Shown piece by piece: positions 26,524-35,454 of a DNA stretch of 64,000 bases. The notes below the pieces were generated by a model, which saw only the letters and a list, made by a program, of their open reading frames with translations, had not been told where the DNA came from and did not search any database. A program made the position numbers and the translations under genes. Source of the DNA: Lysobacteraceae bacterium PS02340 (GTDB lineage: Bacteria; Pseudomonadota; Gammaproteobacteria; Xanthomonadales; Xanthomonadaceae); the NCBI GenBank assembly GCA_029959605.1, contig JASCOC010000006.1, forward strand, positions 62,001 to 126,000. The letters run 5' to 3'. Position 1 is the stretch's first letter. Each line of letters begins with the position of its first letter.

Positions 26524-26576
26524 GCCGCCCATGCCAATGGACTGGTATTCCCAATAATCAGCCGGAGCCGACTCGA

Positions 26577-26954
26577 ATGGCGTTTGACCTCAATGCATTT
26601 TCACCCCAGCAGCTCGACGCGCTGATCACCCAGGCCAAGGAGCGCAAGACGACGCTGAAGAAGCGCAAGCCGCTGACGGCCGTGCGCAAGAAGCTGACCG
26701 ACATGGCCGCGGCCGAGGGTTACAGCATCGCCGAGCTGTTCGGTGGCAGCGCACCGCGCGCGGCATCGACCGCGGCTGCGCCTGCGACGCGCAAGAGCGC
26801 GACCAAGGGTCGCAAGCTCGGCAAGGTGGCGCCGAAGTACCGCAATCCGGCGAACAAGGCCGAGACCTGGACCGGTCGGGGCAAGCAGCCGCTGTGGCTG
26901 GCCGCGCACACCAAGAAGGGCCGCAAGCTGGAAGAGTTCCTGATCCAGAAGTGA
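26577..26954 (+). CDS. H-NS family nucleoid-associated protein
   Basis: A 125-residue DNA-binding protein of the H-NS/StpA family as found in xanthomonads. The N-terminal third (LNAFSPQQLDALITQAKERK) is the dimerisation helix region, a Lys/Ala-rich linker follows, and the C-terminus has the family DNA-binding core: KVAPKYRNPANKAETWTGRG then KQPLWLAAHTKKGRKLEEFLI, including the T-W-T-G-R-G-K-Q-P loop that enters AT-rich minor grooves. It probably silences AT-rich, foreign DNA; the lower-GC lps genes in this window would be natural targets. A GGAG site precedes the ATG. Confidence 0.92.
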   Translation: MAFDLNAFSPQQLDALITQAKERKTTLKKRKPLTAVRKKLTDMAAAEGYSIAELFGGSAPRAASTAAAPATRKSATKGRKLGKVAPKYRNPANKAETWTGRGKQPLWLAAHTKKGRKLEEFLIQK

Positions 26955-26988
26955 GCCTGGCGGTTCGCACCGCGCAGTGACGTTCGAA

Positions 26989-27012
26989 AACGCCCTCCGA
27001 CCGGAGGGCGTT
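26989..27012. terminator. Bidirectional terminator between H-NS and ThrE genes
   Basis: A 10-bp stem (26989-26998 with 27003-27012, loop GACC) between convergent genes. Plus-strand sequence continues TTCTCG and the minus-strand side continues with TTTTCG, giving short T runs in both directions. Confidence 0.8.
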
Positions 27013-27024
27013 CTCGTATGCGGC

Positions 27025-28278
27025 TCAGAGGTTCTTGCGCGCCGGCAGCAGCACGTTGCCGAACAGCAGGCCGGCGATCAGCGCCAGCACGATGTTCATC
27101 ACCACCAGCGCCGCTTCCTGGCCGGCGGCCATGTCCTGCTGCTGCACCAGATTCATCAGACCGCGCAGGCTGTTGCTGCCGGGCACCAGCATGATCAGCC
27201 CCGGCACCCGGATCACCGCGCCCGGACGGTTGGCCCAGCGCGCGTAACCGTTGCCGGCCGCGGTGGTCACCAGCGCGGCGACGAACAGGCCGATATTCGG
27301 CCCGAGCGCAGCGCCGACCCAGCGCGAGACGAGATACCCCGACGCGGCGGCGCCCATGACCAGCAGCACGTCGCGACGTCCGGCGCGGAACAGGATCGCG
27401 AACGCGCCGGCCGCGGTCGCCAGCGCCGCCCATTCCACCCAGTCGGGCTGCGGCCGAAGCGCGCGCACGTTCGGCGTGACGCCGAGCATCTGCATCAGCG
27501 TGAGCGCGATGATCGTGCCGATGGTGAGTTTGAGCACCGTGGTGATCGCACCGGCGAAGCGCGCCGTGCCCGACACCAGATGCTGGCTGGTCAGTTCGTT
27601 GATCGCATTGGTGAGCGCCATACCCGGCAGCATCACGATCAGCGAGGCGATGACCACGGTATTGAGATTCAGCGGTGCGACGAACGCCGACACCAGGATC
27701 GCGACCACGCCGGCGACCATGCCGGCCAGCGCTTCGTGCGCTTCCTTGAGCCGCGTGCCGTTGCGCGTGACCAGGTCGAGCAGACCGATCAGCAGGCCGA
27801 TGGTGCCCGCCGTCGCGATGTCGGCCCAAGGCAGCCGCCACAGGCCGGCGACGCCCATCGCGACCATCGCGAAGCCCATGACCTGCGCCGCCTTGCCCCA
27901 GGCGCGCGGTTCGCGTGCGTCGAGCGCGCGCAGCGCGGCGTAGCCTTCAGCCAGATCCATCTCGCCGGCCATGACCTGCTCGGCGATGCGGTCGGTCTCG
28001 CACAGCTTGTAGAGGTTCACGTCGCCCGGCGACATGCGGATCACGCGCGTGGTGTCGCTGTCGCCCGGCGGGCGCAGCGGATCGCTGAAGGACAGCACCA
28101 TGCCGGTCGGATTCACCCAAGGCTCGCAGTCGATACCGAGTTGCTGGGTCACCGCGATCACCGCGCCTTCGAGGCGCTGCGCGGTGGTGCCGTAGGCATG
28201 CAGATGCTCGGCCAGCTCGACCACGAAGGCGATGCGCGTGGCGTAGCTGGCAGTGGTGAGCGGGGTGGCGCCGGACAT
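27025..28278 (-). CDS. Threonine/serine exporter family protein (ThrE-type)
   Basis: A 417-residue protein with the two parts of the ThrE/YjjP-YjjB family fused. The N-terminal cytoplasmic domain carries VELAEHLHAYGTTAQRLEGAV and WVNPTGMVLSFSD, and ten hydrophobic segments follow, including VVIASLIVMLPGMALTNAI (the conserved LPG near the middle) and RVPGLIMLVPGSNSLRGL near the end. Members export threonine, serine or, in enterobacteria, succinate. The ATG at 28278 is preferred; upstream sequence to 28398 is cysteine-rich and unlikely to be coding. It is divergent from the Mla operon, with 118 bases between starts. Confidence 0.87.
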   Translation of the reverse strand: MSGATPLTTASYATRIAFVVELAEHLHAYGTTAQRLEGAVIAVTQQLGIDCEPWVNPTGMVLSFSDPLRPPGDSDTTRVIRMSPGDVNLYKLCETDRIAEQVMAGEMDLAEGYAALRALDAREPRAWGKAAQVMGFAMVAMGVAGLWRLPWADIATAGTIGLLIGLLDLVTRNGTRLKEAHEALAGMVAGVVAILVSAFVAPLNLNTVVIASLIVMLPGMALTNAINELTSQHLVSGTARFAGAITTVLKLTIGTIIALTLMQMLGVTPNVRALRPQPDWVEWAALATAAGAFAILFRAGRRDVLLVMGAAASGYLVSRWVGAALGPNIGLFVAALVTTAAGNGYARWANRPGAVIRVPGLIMLVPGSNSLRGLMNLVQQQDMAAGQEAALVVMNIVLALIAGLLFGNVLLPARKNL

Positions 28279-28396
28279 CGGCACAGGATCGCACGTCGCG
28301 CCGGGCGCCCGGTAGACCGCGCCGCCGTGATGCGCGGCCTCACACCTGATTTCGGTATGCTCACCGGCGTTTGCACCTCGACCGACCGATGCCTGC

Positions 28397-29509
28397 ATGA
28401 CCGTCCCCCGTCACGCCACGCCCAGCGCCGATTCCGGTGACGGTGGATCGCTGCGGCTGCGCGGTCACTGGACGCTCGCCTACGCCGGCGACATCGAGAC
28501 GGTCCTGCGCGCGCACGAGGCGCCAGCGGGCGACGTGGACGCGACCGGCGTCGACCGGCTGGACTCGGTGGGCGTGCTGCAGCTGCTGCGCTTCGCCGAA
28601 AAACGCGGCCTGGATTTTTCGACGTTCCGGTTCCGCGACGACCACCACGCGCTGGTCGAGGCGATCGAGGACGTCGCCGACGACCGGCCGAAGAAGAAGC
28701 GCGATTACGGCGTGTATGCCGCGCTCGCCCGTTTCGGCGAGACGATGCACGACAACTGGCGCGAGATCGTCGCGCTCGTCAGCTTCCTCGGCGAAACCCT
28801 GCTCAAGCTCGGACGCCTGCTGGTGTCGCCGCGACGCTTCCGCATGACCTCGACCGTGCACCACATGGAGCAGGTCGGCCTCGACGCGGTGCCGCTGGTC
28901 GCGCTGCTGTCGTTCCTGGTCGGCGCGGTCATCGCCTTTCTCGGCTCGACCGTCCTGGCCGAGTTCGGCGCGACGATCTTTGTCGTCGAACTGGTGTCGA
29001 TCGCGTTCCTGCGCGAATTCGGCGTGCTGCTGACAGCGATCCTGCTCGCCGGTCGCACCGCCAGCGCGTTCACGGCGCAGATCGGCGCGATGGTGAGCCG
29101 CGAGGAAGTGGATGCGATCCGCACGCTCGGGCTGGACCCGGTGGATCTGCTGGTGATTCCGCGCGTGGTCGCGCTGATGGTGATGCTGCCGCTGCTGACC
29201 TTCATCGCGATGATCGCCGGCCTGATCGGCGGCCTGACCGTCGGTGCCTTCAGTCTCGACATTCCCCCGCAGGCCTACATGGCGCGCATGTACGAGACCA
29301 TGAACGTCCGGCACTTCTTCGTCGGCATGTCCAAGGCGCCGATCTTCGCGATGGTGATCGGCCTGATCGGCTGCCTGGAAGGCCTGCAGGTCAAGGGCAC
29401 GGCGCAGTCGGTCGGCGAGCGCACGACCTCGAGCGTGGTGCAGACGATCTCGCTGGTGATCGTGTTCGACGCGTTCGCCGCGATCTGGTTCATGCACGTG
29501 GGATGGTGA
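28397..29509 (+). CDS. MlaE-type lipid transport permease fused to an N-terminal STAS domain
   Basis: A 370-residue protein. Residues 17-90 form a STAS/MlaB-like domain (GGSLRLRGHWTLAYAGDI ... VDRLDSVGVLQLLRFAEKRG). After a linker, the MlaE permease domain covers about 120-370 with five or so membrane segments and the conserved FLREFGVLLTAILLAGRTAS, EVDAIRTLGLDPVDLLVIPR and TTSSVVQTISLVIVFDA. It forms the membrane core of an ABC complex that moves phospholipids between inner and outer membranes. Here MlaB and MlaE are one chain, while E. coli has them separate. First gene of a four-gene operon with overlapping ends. Confidence 0.92.
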   Translation: MTVPRHATPSADSGDGGSLRLRGHWTLAYAGDIETVLRAHEAPAGDVDATGVDRLDSVGVLQLLRFAEKRGLDFSTFRFRDDHHALVEAIEDVADDRPKKKRDYGVYAALARFGETMHDNWREIVALVSFLGETLLKLGRLLVSPRRFRMTSTVHHMEQVGLDAVPLVALLSFLVGAVIAFLGSTVLAEFGATIFVVELVSIAFLREFGVLLTAILLAGRTASAFTAQIGAMVSREEVDAIRTLGLDPVDLLVIPRVVALMVMLPLLTFIAMIAGLIGGLTVGAFSLDIPPQAYMARMYETMNVRHFFVGMSKAPIFAMVIGLIGCLEGLQVKGTAQSVGERTTSSVVQTISLVIVFDAFAAIWFMHVGW

Positions 29510-29511
29510 CG

Positions 29512-30345
29512 ATGTCCGACACGCCCACCCGCGATGCGCATGCGCAGGACGACCTCGGCGACGAGATCGCGATCCGCGTGCGTGGCCTGGTCAACCGTTT
29601 CGGCGCGCAGACCGTGCACGAGAACCTTGATCTCGACGTGCGTCGCGGCGAGATCCTCGGCGTGGTCGGCGGTTCGGGCACGGGCAAGTCGGTGCTGATG
29701 CGCAGCATCCTGGGGCTGCGTCCACCGCAGGCGGGCACCATCGAGGTGCTGGGCGCCGATGCGCTGTCGCGCGACGTCGAGGAGCGCCGGCACATCGAAC
29801 GCAACACCGGCGTGCTGTTCCAGGACGGCGCGCTGTTCTCGTCGCTGACCGTCGGCGAGAACGTGCAGGTGCCGCTGAAGGAACACCATCCGGACCTGCG
29901 CGATTCACTGCGTTACGAGCTGGCACTACTGAAGGTCAAACTCTCCGGCCTGCCGGCGAACGCGCTCGACAAGCTGCCGGCGGAACTGTCGGGCGGCATG
30001 CGCAAGCGCGCGGGCCTGGCGCGGGCGCTGGCGCTCGACCCGCCGCTGCTGTTCCTCGACGAGCCCACGGCCGGTCTCGATCCGATCGGCGCGGCCGCGT
30101 TCGACCGCCTGATCCGTACGCTGCAGGAAGCGCTGGGACTGACCGTGTTCCTGATCACACACGACCTCGACACTCTGTACGCTATCTGTGACCGCATCGC
30201 GGTCCTGGCCGACAAACAGGTGATCGCGGTGGCGCCGGTGGCGGAGATCGAACAGGTCGACCATCCCTGGATCCAGGATTATTTCCACGGCCCGCGCGGC
30301 CGTGCCGCACGCGACGCCAGGGCCAACACCCCGGGAGCCCACTGA
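29512..30345 (+). CDS. MlaF-type ABC transporter ATP-binding protein
   Basis: A 277-residue ABC ATPase that powers the Mla lipid transporter on the cytoplasmic face. Walker A is GGSGTGKSVLMRSILGL, the Q-loop region is GVLFQDGALFSSLTV, the signature is LSGGMRKRAGLARAL, Walker B is PPLLFLDEPTAGLDP and the switch His lies in FLITHDLDTL. The FQDGALFSSLTV stretch is typical of MlaF. An ATG at 29503, inside the end of the preceding gene, could also be used; I chose 29512 (MSDTPTRDAH), which has a GGTGA just before it. The stop shares a base with the next start. Confidence 0.94.
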   Translation: MSDTPTRDAHAQDDLGDEIAIRVRGLVNRFGAQTVHENLDLDVRRGEILGVVGGSGTGKSVLMRSILGLRPPQAGTIEVLGADALSRDVEERRHIERNTGVLFQDGALFSSLTVGENVQVPLKEHHPDLRDSLRYELALLKVKLSGLPANALDKLPAELSGGMRKRAGLARALALDPPLLFLDEPTAGLDPIGAAAFDRLIRTLQEALGLTVFLITHDLDTLYAICDRIAVLADKQVIAVAPVAEIEQVDHPWIQDYFHGPRGRAARDARANTPGAH

Positions 30346-31271
30346 TGGAAACCAGAGCCAATTACGTCCTCATCGGCGCGTTCACGCTCATCGCGTCGAT
30401 CGCCCTGCTCGGCTTCGCGCTGTGGGCGGCGAAGTATTCGTCCGACCGCAGCTGGAACGAGTTCGACGTCGTCTTCCGCGAGCCGGTGACCGGCCTGACC
30501 GAGGGCAGCAGCGTGCAGTACAACGGCATTGCCGTGGGCACGGTCGACAACCTGCAGCTCGCGCCGCAGGACCCGCGCCAGGTCATCGCGCGGCTGCGCG
30601 TGCAGGCCAATGCGCCGGTGAAGACCGACACCCGGGCGCGCATGTCGATGACCAGCCTGACCGGTTCGCCGATCATCCAGCTCACCGGCGGCTCGCCCGA
30701 AGCGCCGATGCTGGTGTCCGAAGACAGCGACCGCGTACCGATCATCCAGACCGAAGCCTCGGCGCTGCAGAACATCTCCGACACCGCGAACCGCCTCGTC
30801 GAACGCCTCGACCGCGTGCTCAGCGAGGAAAATGTCGCGCGCATCTCCAACACGCTGGAGAACATCGAAGGCATGACCGGATCGGTCGCCGGGCAGCGCG
30901 AGGATCTCGCCGCGATCATCGTCAATGCGCGGACCGCCAGCGAACAGCTGGAGCAGACGCTGACCACGACCAACCGCGCGATGACCAACTTCGACCGCGA
31001 ACTGGTGCAGAAGCTGCCGGGCCTGGTGTCCAGCCTGGAAAGCACGCTCGCGCGCATGGACTCGGCCGCCGGCGGCGCCGATACCATCCTCAACGAGAAC
31101 CGCGCGGCGATCAGCAGCTTCGCCAACGACGGCCTGTCGCAGCTCGGCCCGACGCTGGGCGAACTGCGGTCGCTGGTCCGCGACCTGCGCCGCATCAGCG
31201 ACCGTCTCGACGCCAATCCCGCGCGCTATCTGCTCGGCCGCGACGCGCCGAAGGAATTCGAACCCGAATGA
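30345..31271 (+). CDS. MlaD/Mce-domain lipid-binding protein
   Basis: A 308-residue protein anchored by one N-terminal membrane segment (NYVLIGAFTLIASIALLGFALWAA), followed by one MCE domain (about 38-115: VVFREPVTGLTEGSSVQYNGIAVGTV ... MTSLTGSPIIQLTGG). The remaining 190 residues are mostly helical with heptad-like spacing (ISDTANRLVERLDRVLSEENV, SNTLENIEGMTGSVAGQRED). MCE domains form hexameric rings that bind lipid in the periplasm. The tail is far longer than in E. coli MlaD (183 residues), suggesting a longer bridge or tube. Start and stop overlap its neighbours by a few bases, showing tight coupling. Confidence 0.93.
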   Translation: METRANYVLIGAFTLIASIALLGFALWAAKYSSDRSWNEFDVVFREPVTGLTEGSSVQYNGIAVGTVDNLQLAPQDPRQVIARLRVQANAPVKTDTRARMSMTSLTGSPIIQLTGGSPEAPMLVSEDSDRVPIIQTEASALQNISDTANRLVERLDRVLSEENVARISNTLENIEGMTGSVAGQREDLAAIIVNARTASEQLEQTLTTTNRAMTNFDRELVQKLPGLVSSLESTLARMDSAAGGADTILNENRAAISSFANDGLSQLGPTLGELRSLVRDLRRISDRLDANPARYLLGRDAPKEFEPE

Positions 31272-31966
31272 TCACGCTCACGACCTCCGCGCGACGCGCC
31301 CTGCCCCGTCTCGCCGTCGCACTCGCGCTCGGCACCCTGCTCGCCGGCTGCAGCTCGCTGCTCGGCGGCGGTGGCGGCGAGCGCGACCGTTCGACGATCT
31401 ATGCGCCCGATCCCCGCGTCGAAGCCAATCCCGCGTGGCCGCGCGCCGAGTGGCAGCTCACGCTGAGCCCGCCGACCGCCGCGCGCATGATCGACAGCTT
31501 CCGTATCGCCGTGCGCCCGACGCCCGCCGAACTGCAGGTCTACCGCGGCGCCAGCTGGGCGAAGACGCCGACCGACATGCTGCAGGACACCGTGCTGCGC
31601 ACGATGGAAGACTCGGGCCACATCCCGGCCGTCGCGCGCCAGGGCGCCGGCATCACCGCCGACTACAAGCTGGTCATCGATCTGCGCCGGTTCGAAGCCG
31701 ACTACAACGGCAACGTGCTGCCGGCGGCGACGATCGAGGCCAACGTCAAGCTGATCCACAACATCGACCAGACCGTTGTGGGTTCGCGTACGTTCATCGC
31801 GGCGCAGCCGGCGTCGAGCACCGAAGTCGCGCAGGTCGTCGATGCGTTTTCGGTTGCCCTGCAGAGCATCAGCGGCGAGATGGTCGGCTGGATTCTCGAG
31901 TCGGGCAACGCGCACGAAGTGACCCACGATCGCAGGCCGCCGGCGGCGGCCGCGCCGCGCCGCTGA
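31268..31966 (+). CDS. ABC-type transport auxiliary lipoprotein (PqiC/ABC_trans_aux family)
   Basis: A 232-residue lipoprotein: signal peptide with lipobox LAGC (about residues 24-27), a glycine-rich spacer, then a domain with SFRIAVRPTPAELQVYRGASWAKTP and TPTDMLQDTVLRTMEDSG typical of the ABC_trans_aux/PqiC family (PF03886). These lipoproteins sit in the outer membrane and dock the Mce bridge. The ATG overlaps the stop of the Mce gene (ATGA at 31268-31271). The operon therefore has permease, ATPase, Mce protein and docking lipoprotein, but no MlaC-type periplasmic carrier. Confidence 0.88.
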   Translation: MITLTTSARRALPRLAVALALGTLLAGCSSLLGGGGGERDRSTIYAPDPRVEANPAWPRAEWQLTLSPPTAARMIDSFRIAVRPTPAELQVYRGASWAKTPTDMLQDTVLRTMEDSGHIPAVARQGAGITADYKLVIDLRRFEADYNGNVLPAATIEANVKLIHNIDQTVVGSRTFIAAQPASSTEVAQVVDAFSVALQSISGEMVGWILESGNAHEVTHDRRPPAAAAPRR

Positions 31967-32042
31967 GTCGCGTCTTCGCCGCGCTTTTCTTGCGTCGCGC
32001 CTCGTCCGGCGCGCGTGGCTGATCTGCAGTCGCGTCCGACGA

Positions 32043-32061
32043 CGCGGGTAGTCGACCCGCG
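32043..32061. terminator. Hairpin between convergent Mla lipoprotein and alkB-like genes
   Basis: A perfect 7-bp GC-rich stem (32043-32049 with 32055-32061, loop AGTCG) in the 116-bp gap between two convergent stop codons. There is no T run, so it is only a candidate terminator. Confidence 0.4.
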
Positions 32062-32082
32062 GTGCCGTCCCGACGACCTGAC

Positions 32083-32676
32083 TCAGGCCAGGATCCGCCG
32101 GAACGTCAGATTGACCCGCGGCCCGACCGGCCGCGCAGTCCGCGGCAGCGCATGCCGGAACCGCGTCTGCGTGTCGCCGCGCATCACCAGCAGACTGCCG
32201 TGCGGCAGCTCCAGCACATGCCGCGCGAACTGCCCGTCCGCGTCCGCCGCACGCGCCTTCAGCACGAAGCGCCGCGTCGCGCCCAGACTCAACGACGCGA
32301 TCACCGGCTCGGGCCCCAGTTCGCGCTCGTCGTCGCTGTGCCAGCCCATCGCGTCCTGTCCGTCGCGATAGAGATTGGCGAGCACGCTGTTGAAACCGGC
32401 GCCTGCCGCCTCGGAAACCGCATCGCGCACCGGCACGAGTGCCGCAGGCCACGGCTCGGGCGTGAACCGCGTGCCCGAATAGCGATACATCGCCTCTGGA
32501 TCGCCGATCCAACAGCTGAGTCGCGGCGCGTCGAGCTCGCGCCCGAAGATGCGCAGGCGATGGCGCGTCCAAGGGATGTCGGCCAACAACGCTTCCAGCG
32601 CCGCCGTGGCGTGGGCCTCGGGCAGCCAGCCTGCCTGCAACGTCCATCCGTTTGTGTCGCGCAGGTCGGGTCCCAT
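32083..32676 (-). CDS. AlkB-like Fe(II)/2-oxoglutarate dioxygenase
   Basis: A 197-residue protein of the AlkB family, which repairs alkylated nucleic acid bases by oxidative demethylation. The iron triad is visible: His113 and Asp115 in MGWHSDDEREL and His175 in TRFRHALP. The 2-oxoglutarate-binding arginines are in RVNLTFRR at the C-terminus. PRLSCWIGDPEAMYRYSG is the nucleotide-recognition lid, and NSVLANLYRDGQDAMGWH is typical of the ALKBH2/3-like group. The ATG at 32676 gives the usual length. It is convergent with the Mla operon and divergent from the glycosyltransferase gene with 57 bases between starts. Confidence 0.92.
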   Translation of the reverse strand: MGPDLRDTNGWTLQAGWLPEAHATAALEALLADIPWTRHRLRIFGRELDAPRLSCWIGDPEAMYRYSGTRFTPEPWPAALVPVRDAVSEAAGAGFNSVLANLYRDGQDAMGWHSDDERELGPEPVIASLSLGATRRFVLKARAADADGQFARHVLELPHGSLLVMRGDTQTRFRHALPRTARPVGPRVNLTFRRILA

Positions 32677-32733
32677 GGTCAGACCGTAACAGCTCGGGTC
32701 GTGAGCGTGCGCGGAATCTGGGATCATGTGCCG

Positions 32734-34794
32734 ATGTCCAGCCGTCGACTGCGCACCTTCGCATTCAAGCTCCTGCGCTTCGCATTCCGTTGCGTCCCGA
32801 TGACTGTCGCGACACGCGATCGTCTGCGTGCGCGTTTCCTCGATCGCTACAGTCACCTCGTTCCGCCGCCGCCGCGTGGTCAGGATGCAGGCACGAGACG
32901 TGAGATGCGTCCGCGTTCCCGCGCTGGCGCACGCGCCATCGGTTATCGGGAGCGGATCACGGATGCGCCGCCAACGGACGTGTCCGCACGCCTGATCGCG
33001 TTCTACCTGCCGCAGTTCCATCCGATTCCCCAGAACGATGTCTGGTGGGGAGCCGGGTTCACCGAATGGCACAACGTGACCCGTGCACTGCCTCAGTTCG
33101 AAGGCCACCAGCAACCGCGCCTGCCTGCCGACCTGGGCTTCTACGATCTGCGTGCACCCGATGTCATGCGCGCGCAGGCGGCCCTTGCGCGCGAGGCCGG
33201 CATCGAAGGCTTCTGCAGCTACTTCTACTGGTTCGGTGGCATGACGCTACTGGAAGCGCCGCTACGTGGCTGGCTGGACGATCCGACGATCGAACTGCCG
33301 CTGTGCCTGTGCTGGGCCAACGAGAACTGGTCGCGCCGCTGGGACGGCCGCGCCGACGACGTTCTCGTCGCGCAGTCGCACAGCGCCGAGGACGATATCG
33401 CGTTCATCGCGTACATCGCGGAGTACCTGCGCGATCCCCGCTACATCCGGGTCGACGGCAAACCGCTGCTGCTCGTCTATCGTCCGCACCTGTTGCCCAA
33501 TGCCGCGGCCACAGCCGTCCGCTGGCGCGACTGGTGCCGCGACGCCGGCATCGGCGAACTCCAGCTCGCGTATGTACAGGGCTTCGAACGTCCCGATCCC
33601 CGTGACATCGGTTTCGATGTGGCGATCGAGTTTCCGCCCAACATGAGCACGCCACGATCGATCGTCGACAGGCAGACACTGCTCAACCCGGATTTCAACG
33701 GAGACGTGCTCGACTGGCGTGCGCTCGCAGCAGACGCGGCCGTCCGTCCGATGCCGTCGTATCCACTCTATCCGGGTGTGAATCCCGGATGGGACAACGA
33801 ACCGCGGCGCTCCGGGCGCGGCCGCGTGTTCGCGCATGCGTCGCCGCGCGGCTATCGCGACTGGCTGCGAGCGACGATCCACGGTCGCCTGCGCGACGTC
33901 GCGCCGGCCGACCGGATCGTCTTCGTCAATGCGTGGAACGAGTGGGCCGAAGGCGCGGTGCTGGAGCCGGACACGCGGCTTGGCCATGCTTGGCTGACGG
34001 CAACGCGTGCCGCGCTCACGCTACCAGCGTCCGTGACGGCGCAGACGCCCTGCGTCGTCATCCATGCCTGGTATCCCGAAGTGCTGCCGGAGATCCTGTC
34101 TGCTCTGTCTGCCAGTGGCCTTGTTTGGCGTATCGTGATCACCACGGGTCATGCCCAGCGCGAACACGTGCAGGCATGTCTCGAAAGCGTCGGCCTCTCA
34201 GCCGACATCCGGATTTTCGCCAACCAAGGCCGCGATATCCTGCCGTTCCTGCATATCGCCGACGAGTTGCTCGACGATGGCCAGCACGTGGTACTCAAGC
34301 TGCACACGAAGCGTTCCACGCATCGCCCGGATGGAGATGCGTGGCGCGCGGAGATGCTGGAAAGTCTGCTGGCGCCGGCGCGCGCCGCCGCACTTCTTTC
34401 AGCATTCGACGATCCGGCGCTCGGGATCGTGGCACCGGAAGGCCATATCCATCCGCTCGGCTATTTCCTCAGCTCGAACGAGACAGCGATCGACCACCTG
34501 CTCCGGCGCACCGGTGTGACATGGACAGAAGACCTAGAATTGCCGTTCCCGGCGGGCAGCATGTTCTGGGTCAGGCTCGATACGCTGCGCCCACTGCTCG
34601 ATGCGCATCTATCTGCGGATGACTTCGAGGCGGAAGGGGGGCAGCTCGACGGCACACTTGCGCACGCCATCGAACGCCTGATCGGATTGCTGGCGCATGC
34701 TCAGCGAAAGCGGCTTGATGACGCGGCGACAGCGAGTGGTACACCGCCATTGCGCTCGAGTACCGCTCCGTACGCATACGCGCGCCGGAACTGA
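32734..34794 (+). CDS. WbsX/RgpF two-domain polysaccharide glycosyltransferase
   Basis: A 686-residue protein with two recognisable parts. Residues about 86-420 form a WbsX-type domain (RLIAFYLPQFHPIPQND, WWGAGFTEWHNV, GFCSYFYWFGG, CWANENWSRRWDG and FVNAWNEWAEGAVLEPD near residues 397-412). Residues about 437-660 resemble the rhamnan-synthesis RgpF domain (CVVIHAWYPEVLPEIL, IFANQGRDILPFLHIADELLDDG, KLHTKRS, LPFPAGSMFWVRLD). Both domains occur in large O-antigen glycosyltransferases. With the rml genes nearby, it probably acts on rhamnose-containing polysaccharide; donor and linkage are unknown. No signal peptide; probably cytoplasmic. The ATG at 32734 is followed by a basic, membrane-associating N-terminus. 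Confidence 0.85.
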   Translation: MSSRRLRTFAFKLLRFAFRCVPMTVATRDRLRARFLDRYSHLVPPPPRGQDAGTRREMRPRSRAGARAIGYRERITDAPPTDVSARLIAFYLPQFHPIPQNDVWWGAGFTEWHNVTRALPQFEGHQQPRLPADLGFYDLRAPDVMRAQAALAREAGIEGFCSYFYWFGGMTLLEAPLRGWLDDPTIELPLCLCWANENWSRRWDGRADDVLVAQSHSAEDDIAFIAYIAEYLRDPRYIRVDGKPLLLVYRPHLLPNAAATAVRWRDWCRDAGIGELQLAYVQGFERPDPRDIGFDVAIEFPPNMSTPRSIVDRQTLLNPDFNGDVLDWRALAADAAVRPMPSYPLYPGVNPGWDNEPRRSGRGRVFAHASPRGYRDWLRATIHGRLRDVAPADRIVFVNAWNEWAEGAVLEPDTRLGHAWLTATRAALTLPASVTAQTPCVVIHAWYPEVLPEILSALSASGLVWRIVITTGHAQREHVQACLESVGLSADIRIFANQGRDILPFLHIADELLDDGQHVVLKLHTKRSTHRPDGDAWRAEMLESLLAPARAAALLSAFDDPALGIVAPEGHIHPLGYFLSSNETAIDHLLRRTGVTWTEDLELPFPAGSMFWVRLDTLRPLLDAHLSADDFEAEGGQLDGTLAHAIERLIGLLAHAQRKRLDDAATASGTPPLRSSTAPYAYARRN

Positions 34795-34818
34795 TTCCGG
34801 CGCGCCGCGCAGCGAGAC

Positions 34819-35454
34819 TCAGGATGCGTGGGTGAACTCCACGCCAGTCTTGTCCTGCAGATCCAGGGCGTCCACACCCTCCGCCATCTCGACGAGCACG
34901 AGGCCATCTGCGGTCACATCGAACACCGCGAGATCCGTGATGATCCGGTCGACCACACCCACGCCGGTCAGCGGCAGGGTGCACTCGGGCAGAATCTTGT
35001 GGCTGCCGTCCTTCGCGACGTGCTCCATCAGCACGACCACGCGCTTGACGCCGGCGACGAGATCCATCGCGCCGCCCATGCCCTTGACCATCTTGCCGGG
35101 CACCATCCAGTTCGCGAGATCGCCGCTGCCGGTGACCTGCATCGCGCCGAGGATCGCCAGATCGATGTGCCCGCCGCGGATCATCGCGAACGAGTCGTGG
35201 CTGCCGAAGTAGCTCGCGCCCTTGCGTGCGGTCACGGTCTGCTTGCCGGCGTTGATGAGATCGGCATCGACCTCGTCCTCAGCCGGAAACGGGCCGATGC
35301 CGAGCAGGCCGTTCTCGCTCTGCAGCCAGACGTCGACGCCATCGGGGATGTGGTTCGCCACCAGCGTGGGCAGGCCGATACCGAGGTTCACGTACGCACC
35401 GTCGGTCAGCTCGCGCGCAGCGCGCGCGGCCATTTCGTCACGGGTCCAGGCCAT
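34819..35454 (-). CDS. 3-oxoacid CoA-transferase subunit B
   Basis: A 211-residue CoA-transferase beta subunit. The catalytic Glu lies in [15 protein letters not shown], the SENG signature of family I CoA-transferases. Other matches are [31 protein letters not shown] and [14 protein letters not shown], all typical of succinyl-CoA:3-ketoacid CoA-transferase. With subunit A it moves CoA from succinyl-CoA to acetoacetate or similar acids. The ATG overlaps the stop of subunit A (TAATG at 35454). It interrupts the polysaccharide genes and has no evident link to them. Confidence 0.93.
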   Translation of the reverse strand: MAWTRDEMAARAARELTDGAYVNLGIGLPTLVANHIPDGVDVWLQSENGLLGIGPFPAEDEVDADLINAGKQTVTARKGASYFGSHDSFAMIRGGHIDLAILGAMQVTGSGDLANWMVPGKMVKGMGGAMDLVAGVKRVVVLMEHVAKDGSHKILPECTLPLTGVGVVDRIITDLAVFDVTADGLVLVEMAEGVDALDLQDKTGVEFTHAS

